Assembly (NCBI GenBank): GCA_047495785.1
Contig: JBLDXI010000033.1
Location: forward strand, 682,001 to 746,000
Reading direction: 5' to 3'
Source: Lepidodermella squamata
Lineage: Eukaryota > Gastrotricha
DNA length: 64,000 nucleotides
How positions within the stretch are numbered: position 1 is the first letter of the stretch; each line of letters starts with the position of its first letter. The position numbers were made by a program, and so were the translations under genes. The notes under the pieces were generated by a model, which ran no database searches, was not told where the DNA came from, and worked only from the letters and a program-made list of their open reading frames with translations. Positions 11,583 through 21,869 of the stretch are shown here, piece after piece.

Positions 11583-13747
11583 ATGGATAACTATAGTTTA
11601 CAATACTCATTTATTCGAAGTAATCGCCTGATTCATTCTACAAAATTCAAAATGTTTTCTGTGGAGTACTTCATTCAGCCCGTAACATCCGACTTTGCCT
11701 CAACCTACATCAACAGATATGGCCAATCTTCTAGTTCGCTTGGGCCGATGATTCAATTGTCTGGTGGCGCTGATGAACCTCGACTGGATAATATTCGATC
11801 ATTTGTGCAGAACGTACCAGCCGACCAGGTGGCTAATATTGATTTGGAGACCCGCTTCAATATTCTGGCCAACTTCCTGTTCGATATTGTTGTAAATATC
11901 CATCGTGATTTACCTGTGAATTCCTTCTGCCGGCTAACACTGTACCACCCCGACTTGAAGATGCCTCTTAGCCTACCCTTCATGAAACGCGATCGGTTGC
12001 TGGAAATTTCAATTTTTGATCAACTGAGAAAAATATTACAGAGTAATGAAGAACTCTCATTTGCTGGTCGGTGGACAATTCGTCTCTGTGTCATTGATAA
12101 CCCCAATGCAGATCTAGGTCAAATTGTTGGTGGTTCTCGGGCAGAGCGGGCTATAAACGAAACTTTGGACAAATTTTTTCTTCGCTCCAAATCGATCGTT
12201 AGAATCGGAGCGCGCAAGAATGAAACGAACAATCTTTGCATGGGCAGAGCTCTCATCACTGGAGTGGCTTTGGCTCACATGAAGGCGAATCCTACGGATC
12301 CATCTCTTCAAGCAACCTTCAAATCGATACGTAGTACGCGAACCAATCGTCAATTTCGCGAAGCCACGGCGCTATATCAGAAAGCGGGCTTACCTCTCAA
12401 CCTTCCAGCCTACAATCTAGATGATCATTACTCAGCCCTGTGTTCGGCTATCGATCCTGAACATAATACTTACAGATTCGTAGTATACTCGTACGAATCA
12501 CAGGATGTTATTAGGGAAATCCCAGAATTTGATCATCGCGTAAGCCTTGGGTTGCTTCCTGTTGTTCTACTGGTTTATCGCAACGACGTCTCTCAGCCCA
12601 ACAGTCATCATTTTCATGTCATTGCGAATCTCAACTTTATGAAGGCCACTCTTAGCAATGCACAACGAATATGCCCCACTTGCTTTCAGACGAAAACGAG
12701 TACGGCTGTGCACAGATGCAAGTTGGCATGCTCTTCCTGCCGTAATTTTTACATGAAAAACCTGAATTTCACTTCTTTTATCATTAATATTATTTTAGGT
12801 GTATCAGGGAGCATTTGCCGTGTGATTTCCAACACAGACCAACAAAACTACACGCGGTGTCCGCAATGTCGTGCAGGTCTGATGTTTTTAACCTTTTCAT
12901 TATTATTCAGCTCTTTTTATGTTTTTAGTTTTGTATAGCGAACGTTGTAAGCAAAACCACAAATGTGCTAAAAAGAATCCATGCTTTAAATGCGGGAGGA
13001 AATTTGTACATTTTCTCAAGCATGAGGCTATGTGTCCCGGGCGGCGCTGTCACATTTGTCAGGAGCCTTTGAAAGCCAGCGACGAAGAAAATGGCACACA
13101 CTTCTGCTTCATGACTCCCTTGGTATACTCATTTTTTTCAGTCCAGCTTTTTTCAAAATACTGTGGTTGGTGTATTTTTAGCCCTTGAAACCGGCGAATA
13201 AACTGGAACGTTATCGTAACCTAGTTTTTTGGGACACTGAGACATTTTCGCCATCACTTGCTGATAACAACAATGAGTTCCAAGTATGCCTTATCGTTGC
13301 AAAGGTCGTATGCATACCTCACTGCATCGAAGCGAGGATTCAGCGATGCCATTCTAGTTGTGGACTTCATATTTTTTATGGAAGTCGTCCTCTGGAGGAT
13401 TTCGTAAACTGGGTGCTTCTACCTATGAATTACCAGTCGATTTATTTGGCTCACAACTCAGCCAATTTCGATTCCTTATTATTACTGAAAGAAATTCAAA
13501 CACGATGTTCTAAAGTGAAGATTCTTCAAAGGCAGGGATCTCTACTATGCATTGATTTCAAACAACAAAAAATCAGATTTTTGGATTCATATCTCTTTTT
13601 TCAATGCAGATTAAGGTAGGTTACCTAAGAAACACTAAGAAACTACATTGCTTACAGGTATTTGTTCAACAACAGGGATTTACCAGCAACAATGGGAATC
13701 CCAGACAAGAAAACCTTCTTTCCTTACGTCTTATGCACTAAAGAAAA
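11583..13747 (+). CDS. Protein-primed family B DNA polymerase, N-terminal part (left arm and spacer)
   Basis: Five exons: 11583-12741, 12799-12876, 12929-13122, 13182-13615, 13658-13747; about 651 codons, then the sequence stops in an intron 34 bp later at the palindrome junction. Seen: a long N-terminal region without recognised domains (about 1-370), a Cys-rich zinc-binding stretch (about 375-470, several CxxC pairs and H.C), then the 3'-5' exonuclease domain with Exo I (FWDTETF), an IYLAHNSANFDS Exo II motif and the DLPATMGIPDKKTFFPY block typical of Polinton/adenovirus-type enzymes. Exo III and the polymerase palm motifs are absent because the gene is cut. Exon 4 crosses from arm into spacer, so only this copy extends to exon 5. 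Confidence 0.85.
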
Positions 13748-13781
13748 GTAAGTACATCATCAACTTCTTGAGCTATTGTGA
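13500..13781 (+). other. Palindrome spacer (unique centre)
   Basis: The 282 bp present once between the arms. It continues the left-arm polymerase gene (end of exon 4, intron, exon 5, 34 bp of the next intron). The element therefore extended further in the parent, and the right arm joins at a position 282 bp short of the left arm's last base. Such an asymmetric centre is what a snap-back or template-switch event leaves. Confidence 0.85.
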
Positions 13782-15698
13782 TTGAATTTCTTTCAGTAAT
13801 AATAAGGAATCGAAATTGGCTGAGTTGTGAGCCAAATAAATCGACTGGTAATTCATAGGTAGAAGCACCCAGTTTACGAAATCCTCCAGAGGACGACTTC
13901 CATAAAAAATATGAAGTCCACAACTAGAATGGCATCGCTGAATCCTCGCTTCGATGCAGTGAGGTATGCATACGACCTTTGCAACGATAAGGCATACTTG
14001 GAACTCATTGTTGTTATCAGCAAGTGATGGCGAAAATGTCTCAGTGTCCCAAAAAACTAGGTTACGATAACGTTCCAGTTTATTCGCCGGTTTCAAGGGC
14101 TAAAAATACACCAACCACAGTATTTTGAAAAAAGCTGGACTGAAAAAAATGAGTATACCAAGGGAGTCATGAAGCAGAAGTGTGTGCCATTTTCTTCGTC
14201 GCTGGCTTTCAAAGGCTCCTGACAAATGTGACAGCGCCGCCCGGGACACATAGCCTCATGCTTGAGAAAATGTACAAATTTCCTCCCGCATTTAAAGCAT
14301 GGATTCTTTTTAGCACATTTGTGGTTTTGCTTACAACGTTCGCTATACAAAACTAAAAACATAAAAAGAGCTGAATAATAATGAAAAGGTTAAAAACATC
14401 AGACCTGCACGACATTGCGGACACCGCGTGTAGTTTTGTTGGTCTGTGTTGGAAATCACACGGCAAATGCTCCCTGATACACCTAAAATAATATTAATGA
14501 TAAAAGAAGTGAAATTCAGGTTTTTCATGTAAAAATTACGGCAGGAAGAGCATGCCAACTTGCATCTGTGCACAGCCGTACTCGTTTTCGTCTGAAAGCA
14601 AGTGGGGCATATTCGTTGTGCATTGCTAAGAGTGGCCTTCATAAAGTTGAGATTCGCAATGACATGAAAATGATGACTGTTGGGCTGAGAGACGTCGTTG
14701 CGATAAACCAGTAGAACAACAGGAAGCAACCCAAGGCTTACGCGATGATCAAATTCTGGGATTTCCCTAATAACATCCTGTGATTCGTACGAGTATACTA
14801 CGAATCTGTAAGTATTATGTTCAGGATCGATAGCCGAACACAGGGCTGAGTAATGATCATCTAGATTGTAGGCTGGAAGGTTGAGAGGTAAGCCCGCTTT
14901 CTGATATAGCGCCGTGGCTTCGCGAAATTGACGATTGGTTCGCGTACTACGTATCGATTTGAAGGTTGCTTGAAGAGATGGATCCGTAGGATTCGCCTTC
15001 ATGTGAGCCAAAGCCACTCCAGTGATGAGAGCTCTGCCCATGCAAAGATTGTTCGTTTCATTCTTGCGCGCTCCGATTCTAACGATCGATTTGGAGCGAA
15101 GAAAAAATTTGTCCAAAGTTTCGTTTATAGCCCGCTCTGCCCGAGAACCACCAACAATTTGACCTAGATCTGCATTGGGGTTATCAATGACACAGAGACG
15201 AATTGTCCACCGACCAGCAAATGAGAGTTCTTCATTACTCTGTAATATTTTTCTCAGTTGATCAAAAATTGAAATTTCCAGCAACCGATCGCGTTTCATG
15301 AAGGGTAGGCTAAGAGGCATCTTCAAGTCGGGGTGGTACAGTGTTAGCCGGCAGAAGGAATTCACAGGTAAATCACGATGGATATTTACAACAATATCGA
15401 ACAGGAAGTTGGCCAGAATATTGAAGCGGGTCTCCAAATCAATATTAGCCACCTGGTCGGCTGGTACGTTCTGCACAAATGATCGAATATTATCCAGTCG
15501 AGGTTCATCAGCGCCACCAGACAATTGAATCATCGGCCCAAGCGAACTAGAAGATTGGCCATATCTGTTGATGTAGGTTGAGGCAAAGTCGGATGTTACG
15601 GGCTGAATGAAGTACTCCACAGAAAACATTTTGAATTTTGTAGAATGAATCAGGCGATTACTTCGAATAAATGAGTATTGTAAACTATAGTTATCCAT
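13782..15698 (-). pseudogene. Family B DNA polymerase, N-terminal fragment (right arm)
   Basis: Mirror copy of the left-arm polymerase: exons 14540-15698, 14405-14482, 14159-14352, and a fourth exon running from 14099 down to the junction at 13782. There the reading frame leaves homologous sequence inside the Exo II motif region and hits a stop within a few codons. It is shorter than the left copy and cannot encode a complete exonuclease domain. Confidence 0.85.
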
Positions 15699-15815
15699 AA
15701 CAATCTAAGATTAAAAATTTAAAATTGATCGAATTTGGGAAGAGGTAAAACTTTATTACAAGGATAGATTGAAATAAATATTCAGTAAGTCATTTTAGTC
15801 AAGTTTTGTGTTAGC

Positions 15816-16337
15816 TTATTCATTGGCTGTTTCAATCATCGCTGCAACAGTTAACACCCCAGTTGCAAGGTCTTGAAACTGAGCTGCATCAAGAGAGACT
15901 CCTTGTCTTGAGGGTTGTTTATTTCCTAAAAAGTTAAATCATAAAAAGATTGCTATTACTGTAAATTTGAAGTAAATACCTTTAGCATCCAGATAAAACC
16001 TGCGTATATCTATAAGAATCGGTGAAAATGATGGCACAAAGACACAGACTTCAATTTTGCATTCATGCATCGAAAATTTAAAGCCTGTGTTGTGAGATAG
16101 CAGGGCAAGTTGAGCCTGAGCAACCCAAGCATCATTCGGCGGTCGAAAATAAGGAACGAACTGGCTAAGAAATTCGTCTTGTCTAAAGGCGAGTTTTTTA
16201 GGCTTATCGTTCTTATCTTTGCGATCAGTCATTATGTAGATGAGATTAGAATCCTGAGGATGCTGTTGAATGACCAAGTTACTAGACATGTGATGATTGA
16301 CTGTCTGGTTAGCAGATTCTACTATCGCCTCAGCCAT
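15816..16337 (-). CDS. PC4/Sub1-like protein (right arm copy)
   Basis: Identical mirror of the left-arm gene, exons 15980-16337 and 15816-15925, 155 residues. The same PC4-like C-terminal block is seen; no base change was noticed in either exon. Confidence 0.65.
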
Positions 16338-16379
16338 GATTATTGAAAATTAAATCTAATGAAATAAGAATGTAAAACT

Positions 16380-16745
16380 TTAAGGGATGGGTTCTTTATA
16401 TTGGCATAACTTTTCATGCCCAAAAATGAGGTCATAAGTTAGAGTAATGGGACAGCCTTTATCAGAATATTGGCATTTGTAAATCAAATTCGAGATAATG
16501 TTCGATAAAATTACAGGGGGTTTAACGAAATCTTTCCCTGTTAATGATTCGCGGCAAAGTGGACAGCAACATACTGTTCGAGCTGAATTTTGAAAAATAG
16601 CGAGAACACATTTAGTACAAAATAAATGGCCACAGGGGCGCGTTTGAATAGGATTAAGTAGGATAGATAAACAAATTGGACATTGCAAAGATTCAGCGTC
16701 TAAAATCTGGCTGTTCGAGAGCACAAGTCTTGTTGGATCCATCAA
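16380..16745 (-). CDS. RING-finger protein (right arm copy)
   Basis: Identical mirror of the left-arm RING/TRAF-type zinc protein, 121 residues, single exon, immediately downstream of the mirrored kinase (7 bp). Confidence 0.85.
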   Translation of the reverse strand: MMDPTRLVLSNSQILDAESLQCPICLSILLNPIQTRPCGHLFCTKCVLAIFQNSARTVCCCPLCRESLTGKDFVKPPVILSNIISNLIYKCQYSDKGCPITLTYDLIFGHEKLCQYKEPIP

Positions 16746-16752
16746 TGAGGAT

Positions 16753-17517
16753 TCAAGTCTGAGAGATTACAGGCGTGATAAGAGAGGCAACATACTGAGA
16801 AGCTTGCTTTAGAACCTCAGAGGCATTCAAATTATCAGTGTCGATAACAAGCACGGGACATGGTAGGGATTTGTTTGTAGTCTCAACAGTACACATTTTT
16901 TCATGAAACTCATGTACGAGGCGTAAATAATCCAGTGATAATAGCATTTCAGAACCCCGAGCTCTAGCTACGGCTCTTTGACAAGCTATTTGGGGAGAGG
17001 AGCGCAAGTAAATAATAGCTTCAGTTTTTACAAAATTCGGCTCGAAATTATCATACAAATTCATGAGAGCGTGATATTCGATAGAATTTATGCGCTTGGA
17101 TGCATACGCACATGGGATAAAGACGTTTTTAGAACAGAAGGGCGTTCGATCATGCAGAACGATAGTATGCGCCCCGTAGATTTCAGGTTTGTGGTTAGGG
17201 GCTGAATAAAGGCCGCACATATCACTCGTGGCTACAATTTGAAAGTTGAACGCATTTTTCATCTGATAGTAATCTTTCAAAATGTTAGTTTTATCGTCAT
17301 CAGTAAAGGACTCCCAACGATGAACAGGCTCGCAAATTGGCCACGCGGTATATCCCTGAAGTTTACGGTTGAGTGAAGGTAGATTAGTGAGACCCTCGAT
17401 TAAGGTTGATTTCCCGCTAAAACAAGAGACTTTAAATAGAATTCTATTCGGTGGAGTATATGAGACTTACGCCCCAATGTTGCCGACTATGCCGAAATGG
17501 TAGACTTTAGGATGCAT
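16753..17517 (-). CDS. Deoxynucleoside kinase (right arm copy)
   Basis: Identical mirror of the left-arm kinase: exons 17471-17517 and 16753-17416, 54-bp intron, 236 residues with the P-loop formed at the splice junction. Confidence 0.9.
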
Positions 17518-17523
17518 CCAGCT

Positions 17524-17559
17524 TGCTTCAAGAAATATGCTAAGTGTATTCTTGAAGCA
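17524..17559. promoter_or_regulatory. Inverted repeat in dUTPase/kinase divergent promoter (right arm)
   Basis: Mirror of the 11-bp inverted repeat at 9722-9757, again 6 bp from the kinase start codon. Confidence 0.4.
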
Positions 17560-17951
17560 TCTCTCTTAAATAGTCTGAGTGATATTTCCATAAAAGGAAA
17601 AAACAGGGAGATGTTTTGTTTGAATTGTTTAAGGTAATTACACCGTAAAGGGTAAAAAATCCTAATTGCTTTTTATTTTGATAAGTAAAAAATCGCATTG
17701 TTTAATTAGGGAGGATGTATAAGATTTATTGACATGATGTTTTCTTATTGAATTACCGACAGCAATTAAGGAGGATGTATACAATACCAAGAATCTTTGA
17801 TGAAAAGCATTAAAGCCAGCACTGAGGGGTCAACAGAGCTAAAGGCCCTAATGCATTTTTAAGGAAGATTGAATTACAAAAACAATATGCCTGAAAGGAG
17901 GTAGCCGCTCACATAAAAATCGAACCTCAGTAACAATATAAATTATAAAAT

Positions 17952-18455
17952 ATGAAGCTGAAGGTAGAGCTAACAAGTAACAAAGCTAAAGAACCGACAA
18001 AGCATACTAAAGGCTCTGTGGGTTGGGACATCTATTCAGCAGAAGAGACGACACTGCAACCTGGAACCAGGGGACTGATTCAAACTGATATTAAAATCTG
18101 TTTACCACGAGGATATTATGGACAACTATTCAGTCGATCAGGAATGAGCATCAACCATGGAATCGATACGGTCGCTGGAGTAATAGGTAAGAAGCAAATA
18201 ATAATGAAAATTACTAATGAATATCTGTATTTTTCATGAATTAAAGACGCCGACTACACCGGAAAAATCGTAGTCTGCCTTGCAAACAACAGCAAAACAC
18301 CTTACAAGATTAAAATAGGCGACCGTATTACCCAGTTGGTGTGTTTAAAATATGGTCGCTTAGAATCTGCAGTAACGGTAACGGGGCCATTGAAAAACGC
18401 TCTAGCAGCAAATTCGACCCGTGGCGATAACGGATTCGGTTCATCTGGACGTTAA
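17952..18455 (+). CDS. dut: dUTPase (right arm copy)
   Basis: Identical mirror of the left-arm dUTPase: exons 17952-18186 and 18247-18455, 147 residues, all five family motifs present. It is transcribed towards the right end of the element and the adjoining receptor gene. Confidence 0.92.
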
Positions 18456-18706
18456 CCCCTCCAATCAAGCCGCTACAAATCTCTGAACAAATGAATAGAA
18501 AAACTGATAAGACTTATCCCAGCTATAAATTCATTGCTTGAAACGTTAAGACTAATAAAAAGTGTTTGTGTGAATGAAAAAGGGCTCTATTGCAGCTGCA
18601 CTAAAGAAGCAGTGTAAAAATGATTAGTTTAGCTCATAACAGGTGAAAAAACGAAGATTTGTTTATTTTAGTTAGGTGAAATCATAGCAGTGGGTTAAAA
18701 CGAAGG

Positions 18707-18886
18707 TATATTGACAAGAAGCGGCTATAGTACAAATCGCCGTACTGCTATTACTCATCCCCAAATTGCGTATATTTATACCAAACGGGTATAGTAAAAA
18801 TCGCCGTACTGCCATTACTGATCGCAAATTGCGTATATTTATACCAAACGGCTATAGTAAAAATCGCCGTACTGCTATTACTGATC
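18707..18886 (-). repeat. Terminal tandem repeats, right end of element
   Basis: Mirror of the 63-bp terminal repeats at 8395-8574. They end 22 bp before the element boundary at 18908, where the sequence changes to receptor intron DNA (CTCATTGACCAAAATCG), similar to the corresponding intron of gene C (CTCACTAACCAGATTCG at 25483). Confidence 0.75.
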
Positions 18887-18950
18887 CAAAGTTCCCATCC
18901 TTACTACTCTCATTGACCAAAATCGAAAAATTGACTCACAATTATGTTAG

Positions 18951-19955
18951 GGTTGTTTTGCCGGTCTGCGTTATAGCATTCATACCGAATCCTCAGTGGC
19001 ACTTTTTGGGATCGAGGTCTTTCGCAATCTCCACAGATTCACATACGTAAGCCATTATTACAAGCGACTCCACATTATGACGTCTTTTTCATATCAGGGT
19101 TCAATTCGTCTTATCGAGGAAGCCACTTTTCAACCTGTTAAGGTCAGTTATTCAAGTTAAATTTTGCGCGACAATCGCTAGGTGGTTGGTGCGCTCAAAA
19201 GGATCTTACCTTTAGCTGAAGCTAATTTCTAACTACTTCAATAATGAAATCACTGAAATTCACCAAGAAGCTTGAATCTTAATTACTATTTCAGTCTCAT
19301 TGTGCCATCTATACTTTTGGGCGTATCGGGAGCCGCCATGTTCATCATTCCGCGTAAGCTATGAGATGATTTTTAAAAAGTTTTTAACTCCGCTGTTTTC
19401 TCATGTCATTCTAGCTGATAGCGGCGAAAAGATGGGAGTGTGTTTTGTTGTCCTTCTCACCTTCTTCTTCATCTTCTCGACAGTCATCAGCTCGTTCCCG
19501 CCGAATTCAACAAATATCCCCTATTTGTACTACGTAATTTCCATTAAAATAGCATTTAAATTTATTTTATGATTTCCATTTTTCCTCAGTACTTGCTGTC
19601 GTTATTTGCTCTGACTATTCTCGGCACAGTTGTAGCAGCCTTAATTTTGAATTTCGCCGCCAAGGCCAAGTTAATCGAAGACAAGGAGAAGCGGCTGAAA
19701 GTATTTAAAGTCACAATTTGGGCCAATAACATTTCGCTTTTTATTTACTTATTGGGTGTCAGTATTGCTAACGTTCTCTTCATTCTTGCTATTTGCGAAG
19801 AACTTGTTTCTGAAACCGGAGGATGGGACGATGGGACGGAATTCATAACTGTTCGGAACGAGCAATATATCAGGCGGAAAATTGACGACAAATGTGACAG
19901 TTGCTACGCTTTTGATTCAGAAGGGAACTTGTACAACAATGGGCCATGCAACTAA
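18951..19955 (+). CDS. Cys-loop channel subunit A (class 1), 5' half missing
   Basis: C-terminal half of a pentameric ligand-gated ion channel subunit. Exons 18951-19046, 19098-19142, 19295-19353, 19415-19533, 19590-19955. Seen: the outer beta strand FIPNPQWHFLGSRSF, pre-TM1 RKPLFNLL, TM1 (LIVPSILLGVSGAAMFII), TM2 with the SGEKM start and VISSFPPNST end, TM3, a short basic loop, TM4 (ANNISLFIYLLGVSIANVLFIL) and an unusual extracellular tail of about 55 residues with three cysteines. SGEKM without the Pro-Ala insertion resembles cation-selective nicotinic-type channels. The exons for signal peptide, Cys-loop and most of the ligand-binding domain are missing, replaced by the palindrome, whose end lies 42 bp upstream of the first remaining exon. 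Confidence 0.88.
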
Positions 19956-20018
19956 TTCTATTAATGTCTAATCTCATAAATGAAATAAACATTACTAATC
20001 ATTTTTTTTCAAAATTAG
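19956..20018 (+). promoter_or_regulatory. A-B intercistronic region: poly(A) signal plus trans-splice acceptor
   Basis: 63 bp containing AATAAA (19984-19989), a T-rich stretch and AAAATTAG directly abutting the ATG of gene B. Poly(A) signal, U-rich element and acceptor in this order match nematode-style operon junctions. The same T-rich AAATTAG-ATG arrangement occurs before D and F. Confidence 0.6.
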
Positions 20019-21799
20019 ATGAATATTTATTTGAATTACTTTGTTGTTTTTTGCTGCATCGCGCAAGTTGATTGCGAAATTTCATCTGTCATTCAATTTG
20101 TCGATGGAGCAATCAAGTGCTTATCAATGGAGCCAAACGTCGATCCGGTTAACGAAAATGGCACTGTCAATGTCTCCGTCGATATCGTGCTGATGTCGCT
20201 GAACAGCGTCGACGATCAAGCCAGTAAACTGATCCTGAATGCAAATATTTGGCTGCAATGGGCGCTACCTGAGGGTTACATCAATATCACGCAGTTTATG
20301 GGACTTAACACTTCAATCATAACGGACACTGGCGTGTCAAAATGGAAGCGGCGATTTTTCACTATTTCGAAACCTATGGACAACATGTGGACCCCAGCTA
20401 TAATTCCATTCAACAGCCTTAACTTGAAATGTTAGTCGTCTTTTAATGAAATTTTGTCGCTAAAATAATGTTTTAATTACATTTTAATTTTACGAAATAT
20501 TTTAATTATCATTTTCAGCTTGGCGAGATGCTATGGACAAAACTGCCGTAAATGTCAAAGCTAGTGAAGCATATTGGCCTCTTTACACCAATTTAGAAAT
20601 TTATTGCCAGTTCGTTCTCTCCTATGTAAATCATGAGCAGTAATAATATTCAACCCCTGCTCCTATAGGTTTAAATTGGAAACCTACCCTTTCGATCTCC
20701 AAGTATGATGAATTCATAACTCAAGTTCCGTTTTAAATCTAGTCATTTGCTAGATTTGCATGATTTCCATTGGGACACTGAATCCTACGATTAAGTTGAC
20801 AAAACCTACCGATCAAAGGCCTTGTGCAATGGTAAAATTATCCACAGCTTTATTTTCATTTTCGCATTTATGATAGCATTCATCTTTCGCTTCCAGGGAA
20901 GGGTCAGGGACAATCCACAATGGCGGTATTATGGAATGAGGTTTCACAAGGTTGAGCTAACCAATGAAGTGCAAATTTGGATAGCGTTTGAAAGGCGCAG
21001 CCAGTTTCCTGTCCTAAGTCTCATTTGCCCTACAATTCTGCTCGCAATTTCCGGCCTGGCAATTTTCTTGACTCCGCCCAATTCGGAGGAAAAAATGAAC
21101 ATCGCATGCACTGTGTTGTTGTCATTTTTTGGTATTTTTCTAATAATAATTCGGATTGTTGAGAGAAAAACGCTTTCATTTAGTCATTTTCGACAGCGTT
21201 TCCGACTCTTTACCTGCCATATCGAATCCGGATGGCATGCCGCTTATTTACTGGGTATGTCAAATGGAAAATGTTTAGTAAGGATTCGTAAATTCAAATT
21301 TTCAGTATCTTTTTGCCCTATTTGTGACGACATCAATCGCAACGGCAAGTCCGTAATCGAGGTCATTTCTAATTAAAATTTATCAATTTTCTAGATCTAT
21401 GCGGCTATTTTACTCCGTTACGCTGACCCGGTCGAGAACACTCAAATCAACCCCAAAGGCTCGCCACTGAAGTGTTGCAGAAAACTCCGCATCGCTCCTG
21501 GTCTGGGCAAAAAGCGCCGCTCAAATTCGATAATTGATGCGAGCAATGTCGAGGAAAACAGAGAAATAAATCGAAGGCGGGTTGAAATTGCCAACAAAAT
21601 CGGTATTATCGGCTATACCGTTATGGTCAACCTCATCAGCTTCGTTATTTTCGGTCTCTACTCTGCTAGCAGTGTCGAGAATAAGCCTATTCTTGTTGGC
21701 GAAGGCGCACATAGCGATGGAAATCTAAATCTCAACGGAACTTATAAAATTTATCGAATCAACGGTGAAATTTATTACGATGTTGATTTTTGTCGCTGA
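20019..21799 (+). CDS. Cys-loop channel subunit B (class 2)
   Basis: Complete 454-residue subunit. Exons 20019-20430, 20519-20609, 20669-20702, 20754-20831, 20897-21131, 21184-21254, 21306-21344, 21395-21799. Seen: signal peptide (YFVVFCCIAQVDC), ligand-binding domain with MDNMWTPAIIPFNS (Trp/Pro signature), a 13-residue Cys-loop ending YPFDLQIC assembled over three exons, pre-TM1 ERRSQFPVLSL, TM2 starting NSEEKM, TM3, a basic intracellular loop (CCRKLRIAPGLGKKRRSNS), TM4 and a 40-residue extracellular tail with an NGT glycosylation site ending in Cys. The seventh intron begins with GC (GCAAGT at 21345), where D and F have GT; reading through gives a stop. It is the second cistron after A. 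Confidence 0.88.
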
Positions 21800-21869
21800 C
21801 GCATTTTTCACATGCTAATAGAGAGAAGCTGTAAATAAAATTATAGAAAAAAAAGTGCAGCCGCTAGTT

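Larger units (their letters stand above)
8373..13499 (+). repeat. Palindrome left arm
   Basis: Left inverted-repeat arm, 5127 bp. The outer boundary is placed where the match to the right arm stops: base 8372 is C while its partner 18909 is C, not G. The inner boundary is after GAAATTCAA at 13491-13499. The ends lie 31 bp inside a host intron (outer) and within an exon of the polymerase gene (inner). Confidence 0.9.
8373..18908. mobile_element. Palindromic Polinton/adintovirus-like endogenous element (inverted duplication of a half genome)
   Basis: The 10,536-bp object is an inverted repeat: positions x and 27281-x are complementary over 8373-13499 and 13782-18908, with no difference seen where I compared. 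Each arm carries the same genes from outside in: dUTPase (pointing outward), then deoxynucleoside kinase, RING protein, PC4-like protein and family B DNA polymerase (pointing inward). The outer ends are 5'-AGTAGTAAGG, an AG terminus followed by short repeats as reported for Polintons. The polymerase has the zinc-rich N-terminal region typical of protein-primed polymerases of Polintons and adintoviruses. No integrase, protease, ATPase or capsid gene is present; those would lie in the missing half. No 6-bp target duplication is visible. Introns inside the genes show adaptation to nuclear expression. Confidence 0.75.
13782..18908 (-). repeat. Palindrome right arm
   Basis: Reverse complement of 8373-13499. 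The apparently complete identity of coding and non-coding parts (introns, promoters, tandem repeats) means very recent duplication, gene conversion between the arms, or assembly of one molecule read on both strands. Confidence 0.9.

Noticed and set aside
12899-13188. Polymerase zinc region read as a separate small protein
   Set aside because: Donor and acceptor sites on both sides join it in phase with exons before and after, so it is an internal exon.
8373-18908. Two independent insertions of the element in opposite orientation
   Set aside because: Both copies stop at nearly the same polymerase position, the junction has no host DNA between, and identity extends through introns; one inverted duplication is simpler.
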